Below, in pieces: positions 1-8,373 of a stretch of DNA of 64,000 nt. Position 1 is the first letter of the stretch, and each line of letters starts with the position of its first letter. The notes below the pieces were generated by a model, which saw only the letters and a program-made list of their open reading frames with translations, made no database searches and was not told the origin of the DNA. Source of the DNA: Roseiarcus sp963794655 (GTDB lineage Bacteria; Pseudomonadota; Alphaproteobacteria; Rhizobiales; Beijerinckiaceae); NCBI GenBank assembly GCA_963794655.1, contig CAWCEV010000003.1:186001-250000 (forward strand). Reading direction: 5' to 3'. The position numbers and the translations under genes are program-made.

Positions 1-559
1 GCGGCGACACGAGGTCATGAAACAGGACCATCGCGGTCGTGTCGAGATAGGATGCGCAGGCGAGCGCATCGTTCTTCGGCGCCTCGGCGTCGTGGTCGCC
101 GTCGATAAACGCGAACGACCACCGCGCGCCGGCCTCGCCGAGTCTGACGACCGCCCCGGGGCTCTTCTCCGGCACGAGGATCGTCGACGAGGCCCCACCG
201 GCGCCGCGGATGACCGCTTCGAATTCGCCCCGCCAGTCCGCATCCGCGAGCAAGGGCTCGACCACATGCAGAGGCGCGATCCCGGCGCTGACCAGATAGG
301 CCGTCGACCAGCCTCGCCACGCGCCGATCTCGATCCCGCTGCGCCCCTTGAAGGCGCGCGCGTTGGAATAAAGGATCGAGGCTTCGTCGCGGTTGATGAA
401 GCCAACGGTCGGATTGCGCCTGTCGACCCGGAACGGATGGTCGATCTCTCTGCGAAAATAGGGCCAGGTCGACGCGCTCTTGTCCGCCTCGATCATGTTC
501 GGGAACAGGTGGTCGAGGACCGGCGCTTCGAGATTGCGGGCGACGTAGTCCGTAGCCAT
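1..559 (-). CDS. Class I SAM-dependent methyltransferase (partial, 3' end outside window)
   Basis: The minus frame is open from an ATG at 559 to the window edge, about 186 codons, so the C-terminus is missing. It begins MATDYVARNLEAP. A glycine-rich SAM-binding motif reads GIEIGAWRGWSTAYLV near residues 75-90, and an FAFIDGDHDAEAPKNDA motif follows near residues 150-166. That combination is typical of the Methyltransf_24 group, in which the DGDH segment binds metal or substrate. The substrate is unknown. It is divergent from the ABC transporter at 987 and may share the intergenic promoter region; a second methyltransferase lies beyond the transporter at 2704. Confidence 0.75.
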   Translation of the reverse strand, partial: MATDYVARNLEAPVLDHLFPNMIEADKSASTWPYFRREIDHPFRVDRRNPTVGFINRDEASILYSNARAFKGRSGIEIGAWRGWSTAYLVSAGIAPLHVVEPLLADADWRGEFEAVIRGAGGASSTILVPEKSPGAVVRLGEAGARWSFAFIDGDHDAEAPKNDALACASYLDTTAMVLFHDLVSP

Positions 560-986
560 CGATCAGACCTTAAGCGAGGGAGCGCGGATGCGGCCGCCGG
601 CGTGGATCAAAAGACGACCTGGCGTGTTCTTCGTAGCGACGGACCGGCCTGAAGGTCGCGAATGGCACGCCGCACGCCCTGGCGTCAAGAAAGCCGGTCC
701 GTCACGTCCTCCGTTGCTGCAATGCAGCGAATAATGGGCTCTTGTACTCTGCATGTTCTCGCATTACCTGTCGTTTGACCCGGAATAATGAGGTCTATAA
801 TGTTCGTGGTACAGCGCGTTGAAGGCTGGACGACGAGCGCGACCTTGGGAGGGGTGGGATGCGAACGGCGAAAGCCAAAGCGCGGAATCCTGCGGTGAGC
901 TCGAACCGGCGGCGGCACGCAACTTGCGTTGTCGGGAGACGTGGTCGGCGGCCTGAGGGGCGGCCAGGAGACGGCGGGTTCGCGCG
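560..986. other. Divergent intergenic region
   Basis: The gap lies between the left-edge methyltransferase and the ABC ATPase, which point away from each other. Short open frames here overlap each other in conflicting frames and match no family I recognise. The only feature I can support is the promoter-like hexamer pair listed separately at 775-801. No tRNA, repeat or riboswitch-like structure was seen. Confidence 0.5.
775..801 (+). promoter_or_regulatory. Possible sigma70-type promoter for the ABC transporter
   Basis: TTGACC at 775-780 is followed by TATAAT at 796-801. The 15-bp spacer is shorter than the usual 16-18 bp, which weakens the call. It points towards the ABC ATPase start at 987 and would leave a leader of about 180 nt. 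Confidence 0.3.
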
Positions 987-1817
987 ATGAACAAGATAGC
1001 GACTCTAAGGACGAACGAGACGGCGGTTCGGGTGGCTCCGCCGACGCTGGTCAAGCTTCGCGGCGTCGACAAGGTCTTCGCCAATGACGTGACGGCTCTC
1101 AAGGGGCTCGATCTCGACATTCAGGCCGGCGAGTTTCTTTCGCTGCTCGGACCCTCCGGCTGCGGAAAGTCCACCGTCCTGCGGCTTCTCTCCGGGCTCG
1201 CTGCGCCCAGCCGGGGCGAAATTACCTGGGTGACGAAATGCCCAGAGCTCGGCTTCGTGTTTCAGGAGCCGACGCTGACCCCCTGGTCCGATGTATTCAC
1301 CAATGTCTGGCTGCCGCTGCGTCTGGCCGGCGTACCGAAGGAAAAGGCGCGGCCGCGGGTTGAAGAGGCGCTCGAGCAGGTCGGGCTCGCTGGATTCGCC
1401 AAGGCTTACCCCCGGCAATTGTCCGGCGGAATGAAGATGCGGGTGTCGATCGCCCGCGCGCTCGTGACCCGGCCGACGGTCCTCTTGATGGACGAACCGT
1501 TCGCAGCCCTCGACGAGATAACCCGACTCAAGCTCAACGATGACCTCGCCGCGCTGAGGTCGCAGCTCGGGGCGACTGTTGTATTCGTGACCCATTCCGT
1601 ATTCGAGAGCGTCTATCTTTCCGACCGGATCGTGGTGATGGCGGCGCGGCCCGGACGCGCAGTCGCCGAGATCACGGTCCAGGCGCCGACCGCGTCGCGC
1701 CAGGAAGGGTTCCGGCTCTGCAAGGAATACGCCGACACCTGCGTCCAGACCTCCGAAGCGCTCCATGTCGCCATGGGCGATAGGCCGTCGAAGATGCTCG
1801 TGAGCGGGATGCCGTGA
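987..1817 (+). CDS. ABC transporter ATPase, NitT/TauT family
   Basis: This 276-residue cytoplasmic ATPase energises an importer. Visible motifs are Walker A GPSGCGKST (residues 55-63), a Q-loop around Q93, the signature LSGGM (145-149), Walker B LLMDEP (166-171) followed by FAALDEITR, and the switch histidine near H203. The PFAALDEITR form is typical of the nitrate/sulfonate/taurine group (SsuB/TauB). The gene overlaps the next by GTGA at 1814-1817, so the two are translationally coupled. A substrate-binding protein, which the family normally needs, is not found nearby, so the substrate cannot be assigned. Confidence 0.88.
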   Translation: MNKIATLRTNETAVRVAPPTLVKLRGVDKVFANDVTALKGLDLDIQAGEFLSLLGPSGCGKSTVLRLLSGLAAPSRGEITWVTKCPELGFVFQEPTLTPWSDVFTNVWLPLRLAGVPKEKARPRVEEALEQVGLAGFAKAYPRQLSGGMKMRVSIARALVTRPTVLLMDEPFAALDEITRLKLNDDLAALRSQLGATVVFVTHSVFESVYLSDRIVVMAARPGRAVAEITVQAPTASRQEGFRLCKEYADTCVQTSEALHVAMGDRPSKMLVSGMP

Positions 1818-2599
1818 GCCGCGACGATTTTGTCGGCTACGCGGTTCCGGCCCTCACTCTCGGTTTGGGGTTGTTCGCGTGGGAGGGGCTGGTCCGCTAT
1901 TTCGCGGTGCCGTCCTATCTGTTGCCGGCGCCGAGCCTCATAATCGCAACCCTCATCACCGACTGGTCGACGCTCTCGGCTTCGCTCTGGGTGACGCTCT
2001 CGATCACACTCAAGGCGCTTTTGGTCGCGGTCATCGGCAGCGTGACGCTCGCCATCATTTTCGCCCAGTCGCGCATCGTCGAGCGCGCCTTCTACCCATT
2101 CGCGGTCGCGATGCAGGTGACCCCGATCGTCGCCATCGCGCCGCTGCTTCTGATCTATCTCACCCCCAACATCGCGGTTCTGGTGTGCGCGTTCCTGGTG
2201 GCGTTTTTCCCGCTTCTGGCCAACACCACGCTCGGGCTCTCCTCGGCCGACCACAATCTCGTCGACCTGTTCCAGATGTACCGGGCCTCGAAGATGCAGC
2301 AGTTCCTGCTGCTCAGGCTGCCCTCGGCCTTGCCCTATTTCCTCGCCGGCTTGCGGATCAGCGGGGGCCTTGCGCTGATCGGCGCCATCGTCGCCGAGAT
2401 CGCGGCGGGGTCGGCCGGGCAGGGGTCCGGCCTCGCCTATCGCATTGTCGAGTCAGGGTTTCGCCTTAATATTCCGCGCATGTTCGCCGCGTTGCTCTTG
2501 ATTTCGGTCGCCGGCATCACAATTCATCTCTTGTTGACGGCGCTCTCGCATTGGTTGTTGCGCGATTGGCACGACAGCGAGCGTGGACGGGAAACCTGA
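1814..2599 (+). CDS. ABC transporter permease, NitT/TauT family
   Basis: A 261-residue BPD_transp_1-type inner-membrane permease with about six hydrophobic segments. The cytoplasmic coupling loop appears as DLFQMYRASKMQQFLLLRLP around residues 150-175, a variant of the EAA loop in which the conserved EAA residues are replaced. The start is GTG inside the stop of the ATPase gene. It pairs with the ATPase at 987 as a binding-protein-dependent importer of unknown substrate. Confidence 0.87.
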   Translation: MSRDDFVGYAVPALTLGLGLFAWEGLVRYFAVPSYLLPAPSLIIATLITDWSTLSASLWVTLSITLKALLVAVIGSVTLAIIFAQSRIVERAFYPFAVAMQVTPIVAIAPLLLIYLTPNIAVLVCAFLVAFFPLLANTTLGLSSADHNLVDLFQMYRASKMQQFLLLRLPSALPYFLAGLRISGGLALIGAIVAEIAAGSAGQGSGLAYRIVESGFRLNIPRMFAALLLISVAGITIHLLLTALSHWLLRDWHDSERGRET

Positions 2600-2703
2600 A
2601 CCGATAATCCAATCCAGCGTATAACGAGAGCGGTCGCGGCGTCTTTTCTTTGTGCGCCGCTGCGACGTAAAATCGTGGCGCCGACAAAGGAAGGCGGGGT
2701 CAA

Positions 2704-3435
2704 ATGAGCATCGGATACCTCAACGAGCGGCGAATTGGGCCGCCGCGGGCCTCCGTTCTGCGCAAGCTCGGCATTTCCGACCTTGTCACCACGGCCAAGT
2801 TCGACATTGCCGCCGCCCATGAATCGATCGTTCGCCGCCAGGCGATGCCGGAGCGGATCTTCGCCGACGGCCTCGTGGTCGACGTCCCGGCCGGGGTCTA
2901 CCATCCGCTCCCCAACTCGAGCTCCGAGTTTTTCATCCGCAATATCAGGGCGATGAACCCGAACCTGATCTCCAAGACGCTGGAGATCGGGGCGGGCTGC
3001 GGGATCATCTCGCTGTTCATGGCCGCGAACTGGACCTCGCGAACCGTCGCGACCGACATTTCCCCGGTCGCGGTCGAGGCGACAATCGCCAACGCCAGGC
3101 TCAACAACGTCAGCTTGACTGCGTTTCAGTCGGACCTGTTCGAGAAGATCGACGAGAAGGACTTCGACCTCATCGTCTTCAATACGCCAATGGTCGACAA
3201 GAGCCCGGAGAACGACATCGAGCGCTTCAGCCTGTGCGACCCGCAAGGGCGCATCACCGAAGCTTATCTGCGCCAGGCGCGCCGCCATGTATCGAAGGAC
3301 GGGCTGATCATCTTCCCGATCTGCAACAATTCCGCCTACGAAGTGATGGACTCGATCGACCTCGATTATGAGATCGTCGGGTTCGAACTCGCCTATAGCG
3401 GCTTCTGGCGCGCGATCGTCGGCGCCCGGAACTGA
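2704..3435 (+). CDS. HemK/MTS-like SAM-dependent methyltransferase
   Basis: A 243-residue protein. Motif I LEIGAGCGIISLFMA lies at about residues 97-111, an acidic ATDISPVAVEATIANA motif at about 117-133, and a FNTPMVD motif at about 160. The last sits where HemK/RlmG-type enzymes have N-P-P-Y, which contacts the methylated nitrogen; NTPM is a relaxed form, so substrate preference may differ. It lies 104 bp after the ABC permease on the same strand and may be co-transcribed. Its substrate cannot be read from sequence; link to the transporter is inferred from position only. Confidence 0.75.
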   Translation: MSIGYLNERRIGPPRASVLRKLGISDLVTTAKFDIAAAHESIVRRQAMPERIFADGLVVDVPAGVYHPLPNSSSEFFIRNIRAMNPNLISKTLEIGAGCGIISLFMAANWTSRTVATDISPVAVEATIANARLNNVSLTAFQSDLFEKIDEKDFDLIVFNTPMVDKSPENDIERFSLCDPQGRITEAYLRQARRHVSKDGLIIFPICNNSAYEVMDSIDLDYEIVGFELAYSGFWRAIVGARN

Positions 3436-3597
3436 GCGCAATCGCGGCGGCTGGCGGCCGGCCGCCGCTCGTCCCGTCGCGAAAATCCTGATTATCGGCG
3501 CCCGCCGCGGCTCCCGAAGTCGTGGCCGCACGTCGGCGCGCGTGATAGAAATCACGTGAAGGAGCGCGGGTTCGCGACGGGCGGGGCGGAAGCGAAA

Positions 3598-4167
3598 ATG
3601 GCCAATACGAATATATCGCCGCCCGCGCGCGCTGCGGGACGTCGCCGGCGCAGGCTGTGGATCAGCCTGCTGGCCGAAGCGCCTTATCTCGCGATCGTCC
3701 TCATCGGCGTCATCGGCATTTGCTGGACGAGCTTTTTTCGCCGGCCCTCGGGCGAATACTGGGTCATCATGACGCCGGTCGTGGCGCTGCTTTGCGTCGC
3801 GGTCGGTCTCGCCCGCGCGCCGCACGGCCGCGGGCGGATCGAGACAGTCGCGATCCAGCTCGCACAATGGGCAGCGGTGCTGGTGGCCATGTATCTCATC
3901 AACCTCAGCAATGTCGGCGGCCTCACCACCAGCGACGCGTTGGGCGGCATGATGCTGACCTTGCTCGCTCTCGGCGTATTCACCTCCGGACTTGACCTGA
4001 GAGACTGGAGGCTTGCCGTCGCCGGCGCCTTCCTTGCCATCGCCGTGCCGCTGGTCGCCTGGTTCGAGCAGGCGGCGCTGTTTCTCGTTTTCGTCGGCGC
4101 AATCCTGATCGCGCTCCTGCTCTTGCTGTGGTGGGGGCGGGTCAAAATGTCGTCGGATTCCGGCTGA
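3598..4167 (+). CDS. Six-segment membrane protein, paralogue of 53617-54186
   Basis: The ATG at 3598 follows a GGAAG ribosome site and gives 189 residues; the open frame extends back to a GTG at 3556, but those 14 codons look non-coding. After an Arg-rich N-terminus (about residues 15-22) there are roughly six hydrophobic helices. The protein at 53617-54186 has the same length and shared landmarks: a GEYW/NGYW motif, a WAAVLVAMYL/WVAVVVAMNL helix, then a VPLVAWFEQA/IPAMTWLKQA motif in the last third. I do not recognise a named family. No catalytic residues are evident and a function is not proposed. Confidence 0.7.
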   Translation: MANTNISPPARAAGRRRRRLWISLLAEAPYLAIVLIGVIGICWTSFFRRPSGEYWVIMTPVVALLCVAVGLARAPHGRGRIETVAIQLAQWAAVLVAMYLINLSNVGGLTTSDALGGMMLTLLALGVFTSGLDLRDWRLAVAGAFLAIAVPLVAWFEQAALFLVFVGAILIALLLLLWWGRVKMSSDSG

Positions 4168-4360
4168 GCGGCCATCGGTCGGCGTTAGCTAGGCGCCGAA
4201 TCGTGTTCGCAACCGGCCGCGCCGGGACTTGCGCCGCCGAAGCGGATGGCGCCTAAAGGACGGCGTGCAACAAGCCGGGACTGGGCAAGTCGGCGGGGAG
4301 GGGGATTTCGCCATCGCTTCGCTGATTGCGGACATCGCCCCTGCGGCCGCGGGGCGGGGA

Positions 4361-5797
4361 ATGGGCGACCGCGCGCCGGCCGCTTCGGCGTCGTCCGCTG
4401 CGGCGCTGATCGCGGCGGTGGCGCTTTCAGGTTGCGCGGCGGTCGGCCCCAATTTCGAGCGGCCGGCGGCGCTCGTCTCACCCGAGTTCAAGGAGATCAA
4501 GGGCTGGAAGATCGCAACACCGGGCGAAGGCGAGCCGAAGGGCGAGTGGTGGTCGGTGTTTCATGACCCGGAGCTCGATCAGCTGATGCGGGTCGTCGTC
4601 GTCTCCAACCAGACGGTCAAGGCGGACGAAGCCAATTATCGCGCGGCGCTGGCGCTCATCAACGAGGCCCGCTCGGGGCTGTTTCCGATCCTGAACGGCA
4701 ACGGCTCGGCCACCCGCTCGTCCCCCGGCGTGACCCAGCTCACCGCCGAGGTCTCGGGATCGTGGACGCTCGATATCTGGGGCCAGGTCCGGCGCGAGGT
4801 CGAAGCACAGCAGGCGGGCGCCGAAGTGAGCGCCGCCACCCTCGCCAACGCCACGCTTTCCGAGCAGGCGCTGCTCGGGCTCGCCTATGTGACGCTGAGA
4901 GAAGCGGATTCGCTCGAGGAGCTCTTGAGAAAGACGGTCGTCGAATACCAACATTCGCTGACCATCACCCAGAACCAGTATAACGCAGGGACGGCCGCCA
5001 AATCCGACGTCATCACCGCCCAGACGCAGCTCCTCAACGCCCAGGCGCAGCTGATCGAGGCCGGTGTGTCGCGCGCCCAGAGCGAACATGCGATCGCCGT
5101 CCTGATGGGCCGTCCGCCGGCCGGCCTTTCGATCCCGACCGGCGCGCTCGCGACCCGCGTGCCGCCGGTCCCGGTCGGCCTTCCCTCGTCGCTTCTCGAG
5201 CGCAGGCCCGACGTCGCGGCGGCGGAGCAGACGATGCGCGAGGCCAACGCCCAGATCGGCGTCGCGTTCGCCGGCTATTTTCCGGCCGTCTCGCTCAACG
5301 GCCTCATCGGCTATTCCGGCAACCCGTTCAACGCCGCCTTCGGCCCGAGCAATCCGGTGTGGTCGTTCGGGGCCTCGATCGCGCAGCCTTTGTTCAACGG
5401 CGGGCTCACCACCGCGCAGGTCGAGGCGGCGCGCCAGACCTATGACGCGGATGTCGCGCTCTATCGCCAAACCGTGCTGACCGCGATCCAGCAGGTCGAG
5501 GATTCCCTGTCCGGGATTCGGATTCTCTCGCGCGAAGCCAAGGTGCAGGCGGAAAACGTGCGCCTCTCGCGCCAGGCGACCCAGATCACGCTCAACGAGT
5601 ATCAGGCCGGCACCCAGGCGTTTACCGCGGTCGTCGTCGTCGAAGCCCAGCAGCTCTCGGCCGAGGAAAACCTGCTCACCACTCAGGCGCAGGTCCAGAC
5701 GGACGTGGTGAACCTCATAGTCTCCCTCGGCGGCGGCTGGACCCAGTCGAAACTGCCCGATGTCCAGGCGCAAACGTCGAATATCTCGCCGCATTGA
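4361..5797 (+). CDS. Outer-membrane efflux lipoprotein, NodT/RND factor
   Basis: A 478-residue TolC-like channel that would connect an inner-membrane pump and adaptor to the outside. ATG 4361 follows GGGGCGGGGA and directly precedes a lipoprotein signal ending in a lipobox ALSGC near residue 24, so I prefer it over the TTG at 4229. Family hallmarks include AAVGPNFERP after the lipobox, the repeated OEP halves, SSLLERRPDVAAAEQ, and ATQITLNEYQAGTQAF in the C-terminal half. No adaptor or pump gene is adjacent; the RND pump at the right edge is 55 kb away, so the partner is unknown. Confidence 0.9.
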   Translation: MGDRAPAASASSAAALIAAVALSGCAAVGPNFERPAALVSPEFKEIKGWKIATPGEGEPKGEWWSVFHDPELDQLMRVVVVSNQTVKADEANYRAALALINEARSGLFPILNGNGSATRSSPGVTQLTAEVSGSWTLDIWGQVRREVEAQQAGAEVSAATLANATLSEQALLGLAYVTLREADSLEELLRKTVVEYQHSLTITQNQYNAGTAAKSDVITAQTQLLNAQAQLIEAGVSRAQSEHAIAVLMGRPPAGLSIPTGALATRVPPVPVGLPSSLLERRPDVAAAEQTMREANAQIGVAFAGYFPAVSLNGLIGYSGNPFNAAFGPSNPVWSFGASIAQPLFNGGLTTAQVEAARQTYDADVALYRQTVLTAIQQVEDSLSGIRILSREAKVQAENVRLSRQATQITLNEYQAGTQAFTAVVVVEAQQLSAEENLLTTQAQVQTDVVNLIVSLGGGWTQSKLPDVQAQTSNISPH

Positions 5798-5926
5798 GAA
5801 AGCGCCGCGCGCAATTGACATGAGGGCGTGAGCAAGGCGAAGGTCCGCCCATCGAGGCGGGGCCGCGAGATTCGTCAGAGACTTGGCTTTCCGCGCATTT
5901 TTTTGCCGATTGCGGGCAGGGAGGAA

Positions 5927-6331
5927 ATGGCAGTGATCAGAACAGTCGGTCTGGGTTTGGCGGCGCTCGCCGCGTCGGCGCTTTTGGCGGGGTGCAACTC
6001 GCTCGGCGCCTCGGACAGGGAAAGCCAGCTTGCGGCTGCGGGGTTCATCCGCCAGCCGGCCGATACGCCGGCCAAAATGACCAAGCTTCAGGCGCTGCCG
6101 CAGAACACGATCGTCGCCACCCAGCGGAAGGGTCACAACATCTATATCTACGCCGACGCCGCCGGCTGCGGTTGCGCCTTCATCGGCAATGACGCCTCCT
6201 ATCAGCAGTATCAGCAGATTCGCGCCGCCAACAACATCGCCCAGATGCAGGAGACGACGGCGATCTTGAACCAGGAGGCGGCGATGGACTGGGGCGGCGT
6301 CTGGGGTCCCTACGCACCCGGCTGGTATTGA
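5927..6331 (+). CDS. Small lipoprotein
   Basis: About 134 residues. The signal peptide VIRTVGLGLAALAASALLAGC ends in a lipobox LLAGC, so the mature protein should be lipidated and envelope-anchored. The GGAGG ribosome site is only 2-3 nt before ATG 5927; a GTG two codons later (5933) has better spacing and may be the true start. The mature part contains a CGCAFIG segment and a C-terminal WGGVWGPYAPGWY tail. I do not recognise a functional family. It follows the NodT factor by 129 bp on the same strand. Confidence 0.75.
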   Translation: MAVIRTVGLGLAALAASALLAGCNSLGASDRESQLAAAGFIRQPADTPAKMTKLQALPQNTIVATQRKGHNIYIYADAAGCGCAFIGNDASYQQYQQIRAANNIAQMQETTAILNQEAAMDWGGVWGPYAPGWY

Positions 6332-6384
6332 CCGGATCGGGCATCCGCCGCCTCGGGCGGCGACCTCGGGCGCAAGGTTGAGAG

Positions 6385-6834
6385 GTGTTTGAGACCGCAG
6401 GAGAGTGGTCCCACGATTGGGCGTGGAGCCTGCCGCTCATCGTGCTCACTGTGCTTGCGCATACTTTCGGCCTGGCGCTCATTCGCGAGCTGGTGGTGCT
6501 TCCGCTCTCGGCCCGGCTCGGCCGGCATCGGACCTCATTCCTGCTCGCCTCCCTCATGGCGCTGGTCGTGATATTGGTGACGTTCCTGCACGCGATCGAA
6601 GCCGGCGCCTGGGCCGTCGCCTATGTCGCGCTCGGGGCGCGCGCCGATTTGGCCTCCGCCATGCTCTATTCGCTAAGCGCGATGACAACCTTTGGCCACG
6701 CCGAGGTATTCCTTGCGGCGCACTGGCGGCTCATGGGCGCGATCGAGGCGCTGAACGGCGTGATGCTGTTCGGCCTGACGACGGCGTTCCTGTTCGCGGT
6801 CCTGCAGCGGCATTGGCCGGGGCCGGGGCATTGA
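6385..6834 (+). CDS. Membrane protein with ion-channel-like pore loop
   Basis: A 149-residue protein from GTG 6385 with about four hydrophobic segments. Between the last two is SLSAMTTFGHAEVFL, which resembles the pore loop of Ion_trans_2 (two-TM potassium channel) proteins, where a T-x-G-Y/F-G filter is expected; here the filter reads TTFGHAE, so potassium selectivity is uncertain. It could be a small cation channel or only a relative of one. It ends just before the inverted-repeat element at 6851. Confidence 0.6.
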   Translation: MFETAGEWSHDWAWSLPLIVLTVLAHTFGLALIRELVVLPLSARLGRHRTSFLLASLMALVVILVTFLHAIEAGAWAVAYVALGARADLASAMLYSLSAMTTFGHAEVFLAAHWRLMGAIEALNGVMLFGLTTAFLFAVLQRHWPGPGH

Positions 6835-6850
6835 GGGATATCGGCGACGG

Positions 6851-6989
6851 GATATCGGTGACAGTTTACTCAATGACCGAATATCCGACGCGCGATTGGG
6901 CCGCCCTAGCCATGCTCCGCAGCGCGTCGTGGGTGCGCGAAATCGGTCCCCCAAGATCAATGGGGATAGAGTAAACTGTCACCGATATC
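6851..6989. repeat. MITE-like element, copy 1 (21-bp perfect terminal inverted repeats)
   Basis: Positions 6851-6871 and 6969-6989 are perfect inverted repeats of each other, bounding a 139-bp segment with no coding frame. The arm contains GGTGACAGTTTACTC. A second, more diverged copy with the same arms and similar size lies at 11640-11784. Two copies with conserved ends and variable middles indicate a mobilised non-autonomous element or REP-type repeat. A partial extra copy of the arm start, GATATCGGCGACG, lies just upstream at 6837-6849. Confidence 0.8.
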
Positions 6990-7266
6990 GAAATCCGCCG
7001 GCTTTCGACAATTGCTTGTGATAATCAGAAATCCGGTGTATCGTGTGCCCAAATGTCGCAGCAAGCGACTGGTTCTGCCGACTTGCGGCCGCGTCAATTG
7101 CGCCATCGCTCCATTGAAATTTATTGCAAGCATAGGTTGAGGTATCCACAATCTGATGTTGCAATCCGCCGCTGGTTAGCGTTAATGAACGAATCACAGC
7201 GGTATGAGCCCAGCCCCTTTGCCTGTTCCGAATCGCAGCGACCAAAACATCAGGAAGGAAACGTAG

Positions 7267-7488
7267 ATGAGCCTGCGCCAGCTCCCCGTCGAGCGCGAGC
7301 ATGCGTGGGTCCTGGACGGCGAGGACGAAGGCGTAAGCCGCGCGCGCGGGGCGGGGCCTGCGCGTTGGTCCGTCCGTCGGATCTGCCTGTGGGCGGCGGC
7401 TTTCGTCGGCGGCGCAGGCGTTTTCATCGCGGCCGCGGTCCTTTATTTGATGATCATGGCGCCCGAGGTGACCAGTTACCTCGGCTGA
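7267..7488 (+). CDS. Small single-pass membrane protein
   Basis: 73 residues from ATG 7267, with a purine-rich AGGAAGGAAA ribosome site just upstream. The N-terminal half is charged and the C-terminal half has one clear transmembrane helix (ICLWAAAFVGGAGVFIAAAVLYLMIM, split here only for reading, residues about 40-65). It is too short to assign to a family. The strong ribosome site and strand continuity with the next gene argue that it is real. Confidence 0.55.
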   Translation: MSLRQLPVEREHAWVLDGEDEGVSRARGAGPARWSVRRICLWAAAFVGGAGVFIAAAVLYLMIMAPEVTSYLG

Positions 7489-7582
7489 CCGAACCGGCCG
7501 CTCCGCCCTGTCAAACCGCCAGACCTGATGCTATATAGGAATCGACCGGCCGGGCCTTGAACCCGGCTATGGGAGAATCAAG

Positions 7583-7969
7583 ATGGCGTCCCGACTGCTA
7601 CGGCGACAGGTGATGACTCTGACTGACGCGGCGGCGGCGCGGGTGCGCGAACTGACCGAAGCCGCCGGAAAGCCCGTCGCGGGCTTGCGGGTCGGGGTGA
7701 GAAACGGCGGCTGCGCCGGCATGTCCTATACGATGGAGCTTGCCGAGACCGCGACGCCGATGGACGAGATCGTCGAGGACAAGGGCGTCAAGCTGCTCAT
7801 CGACCCGAAAGCGGTGCTGTTCCTGCTCGGCTCGCAGATGGACTTCAAGGTCGACCGGCTGTCGGCGAGCTTCGCTTTCTCCAATCCCAACGAGACATCG
7901 GCCTGCGGCTGCGGCGAAAGCGTCGCGATCACGCCGGCGAGCCCCGAGGCGCTTCACGAACCGGCCTGA
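7583..7969 (+). CDS. A-type iron-sulfur carrier (HesB/IscA/SufA family)
   Basis: A 128-residue cytosolic Fe-S carrier delivering clusters to apoproteins. The three invariant cysteines are present: C44 in NGGCAGMSY, and C108 and C110 in the C-terminal SACGCGES motif. An internal ATG at residue 11 (MTLTDAAAARV) matches the usual family start, but ATG 7583 has a GGGAGAA ribosome site, so I keep the longer form. No suf/isc operon genes are adjacent. SufA, IscA and ErpA cannot be separated from sequence alone. Confidence 0.9.
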   Translation: MASRLLRRQVMTLTDAAAARVRELTEAAGKPVAGLRVGVRNGGCAGMSYTMELAETATPMDEIVEDKGVKLLIDPKAVLFLLGSQMDFKVDRLSASFAFSNPNETSACGCGESVAITPASPEALHEPA

Positions 7970-7978
7970 TTATTGTCA

Positions 7979-8332
7979 ATGAGCCCAGAGGCTTTGAAGG
8001 AACTCTTCAAGCCGTTCGGCGAGGTTTCGGTCAAGCGCATGTTCGGCGGCGCCGGCGTCTATGCCGAGGGCCTTTGTTTCGCGATCGAGCAGGGCGGCGA
8101 GGTTTTCCTCAAAGTCGACGGGCAGTCGGAACCGAGCTTCGCCCAGGCCGGCTCCTCACCCTTCGTCTACATGGCCAAAGGCAAGCCGATGGCGACGTCG
8201 TTCTGGCGCTTGCCGGCGATCGCCCACGAAGAGGCCGACGAACTGCGCCGCTGGGCTTTACTGGGACTCGAAGCAGCGCGGCGCGCGGCGGCAGCCAAGG
8301 CGAAGCCGAAAAAGAAGAAGGGCGCAGCCTGA
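7979..8332 (+). CDS. TfoX N-terminal-domain protein
   Basis: About 117 residues. SPEALKELFKPFGEVSVKRMFGGAGVYAEG and the following FLKVDGQSEPSF / MATSFWRLP segments are the TfoX_N fold, named after the competence regulator TfoX/Sxy, but this short form lacks the C-terminal domain. A lysine-rich tail (KAKPKKKKGAA) ends the protein and may bind nucleic acid. ATG 7979 is preferred to the TTG two codons earlier. It starts 9 bp after the HesB gene and is likely co-transcribed; role unknown. Confidence 0.8.
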   Translation: MSPEALKELFKPFGEVSVKRMFGGAGVYAEGLCFAIEQGGEVFLKVDGQSEPSFAQAGSSPFVYMAKGKPMATSFWRLPAIAHEEADELRRWALLGLEAARRAAAAKAKPKKKKGAA

Positions 8333-8373
8333 CGCAGCGCCTTTATCAGGCGGGCTCGCTGAGATCGCCGCGC

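Noticed and set aside
2524..3867. 447-codon minus-strand frame opposite the MTS-like methyltransferase
   Set aside because: The plus-strand methyltransferase has intact motifs; the antisense product has none.
4478..6136. 552-codon minus-strand frame opposite the NodT and lipoprotein genes
   Set aside because: It mirrors two well supported plus-strand genes and its product is Arg/Gly/Asp-rich with no domain, typical of antisense frames in GC-rich DNA.
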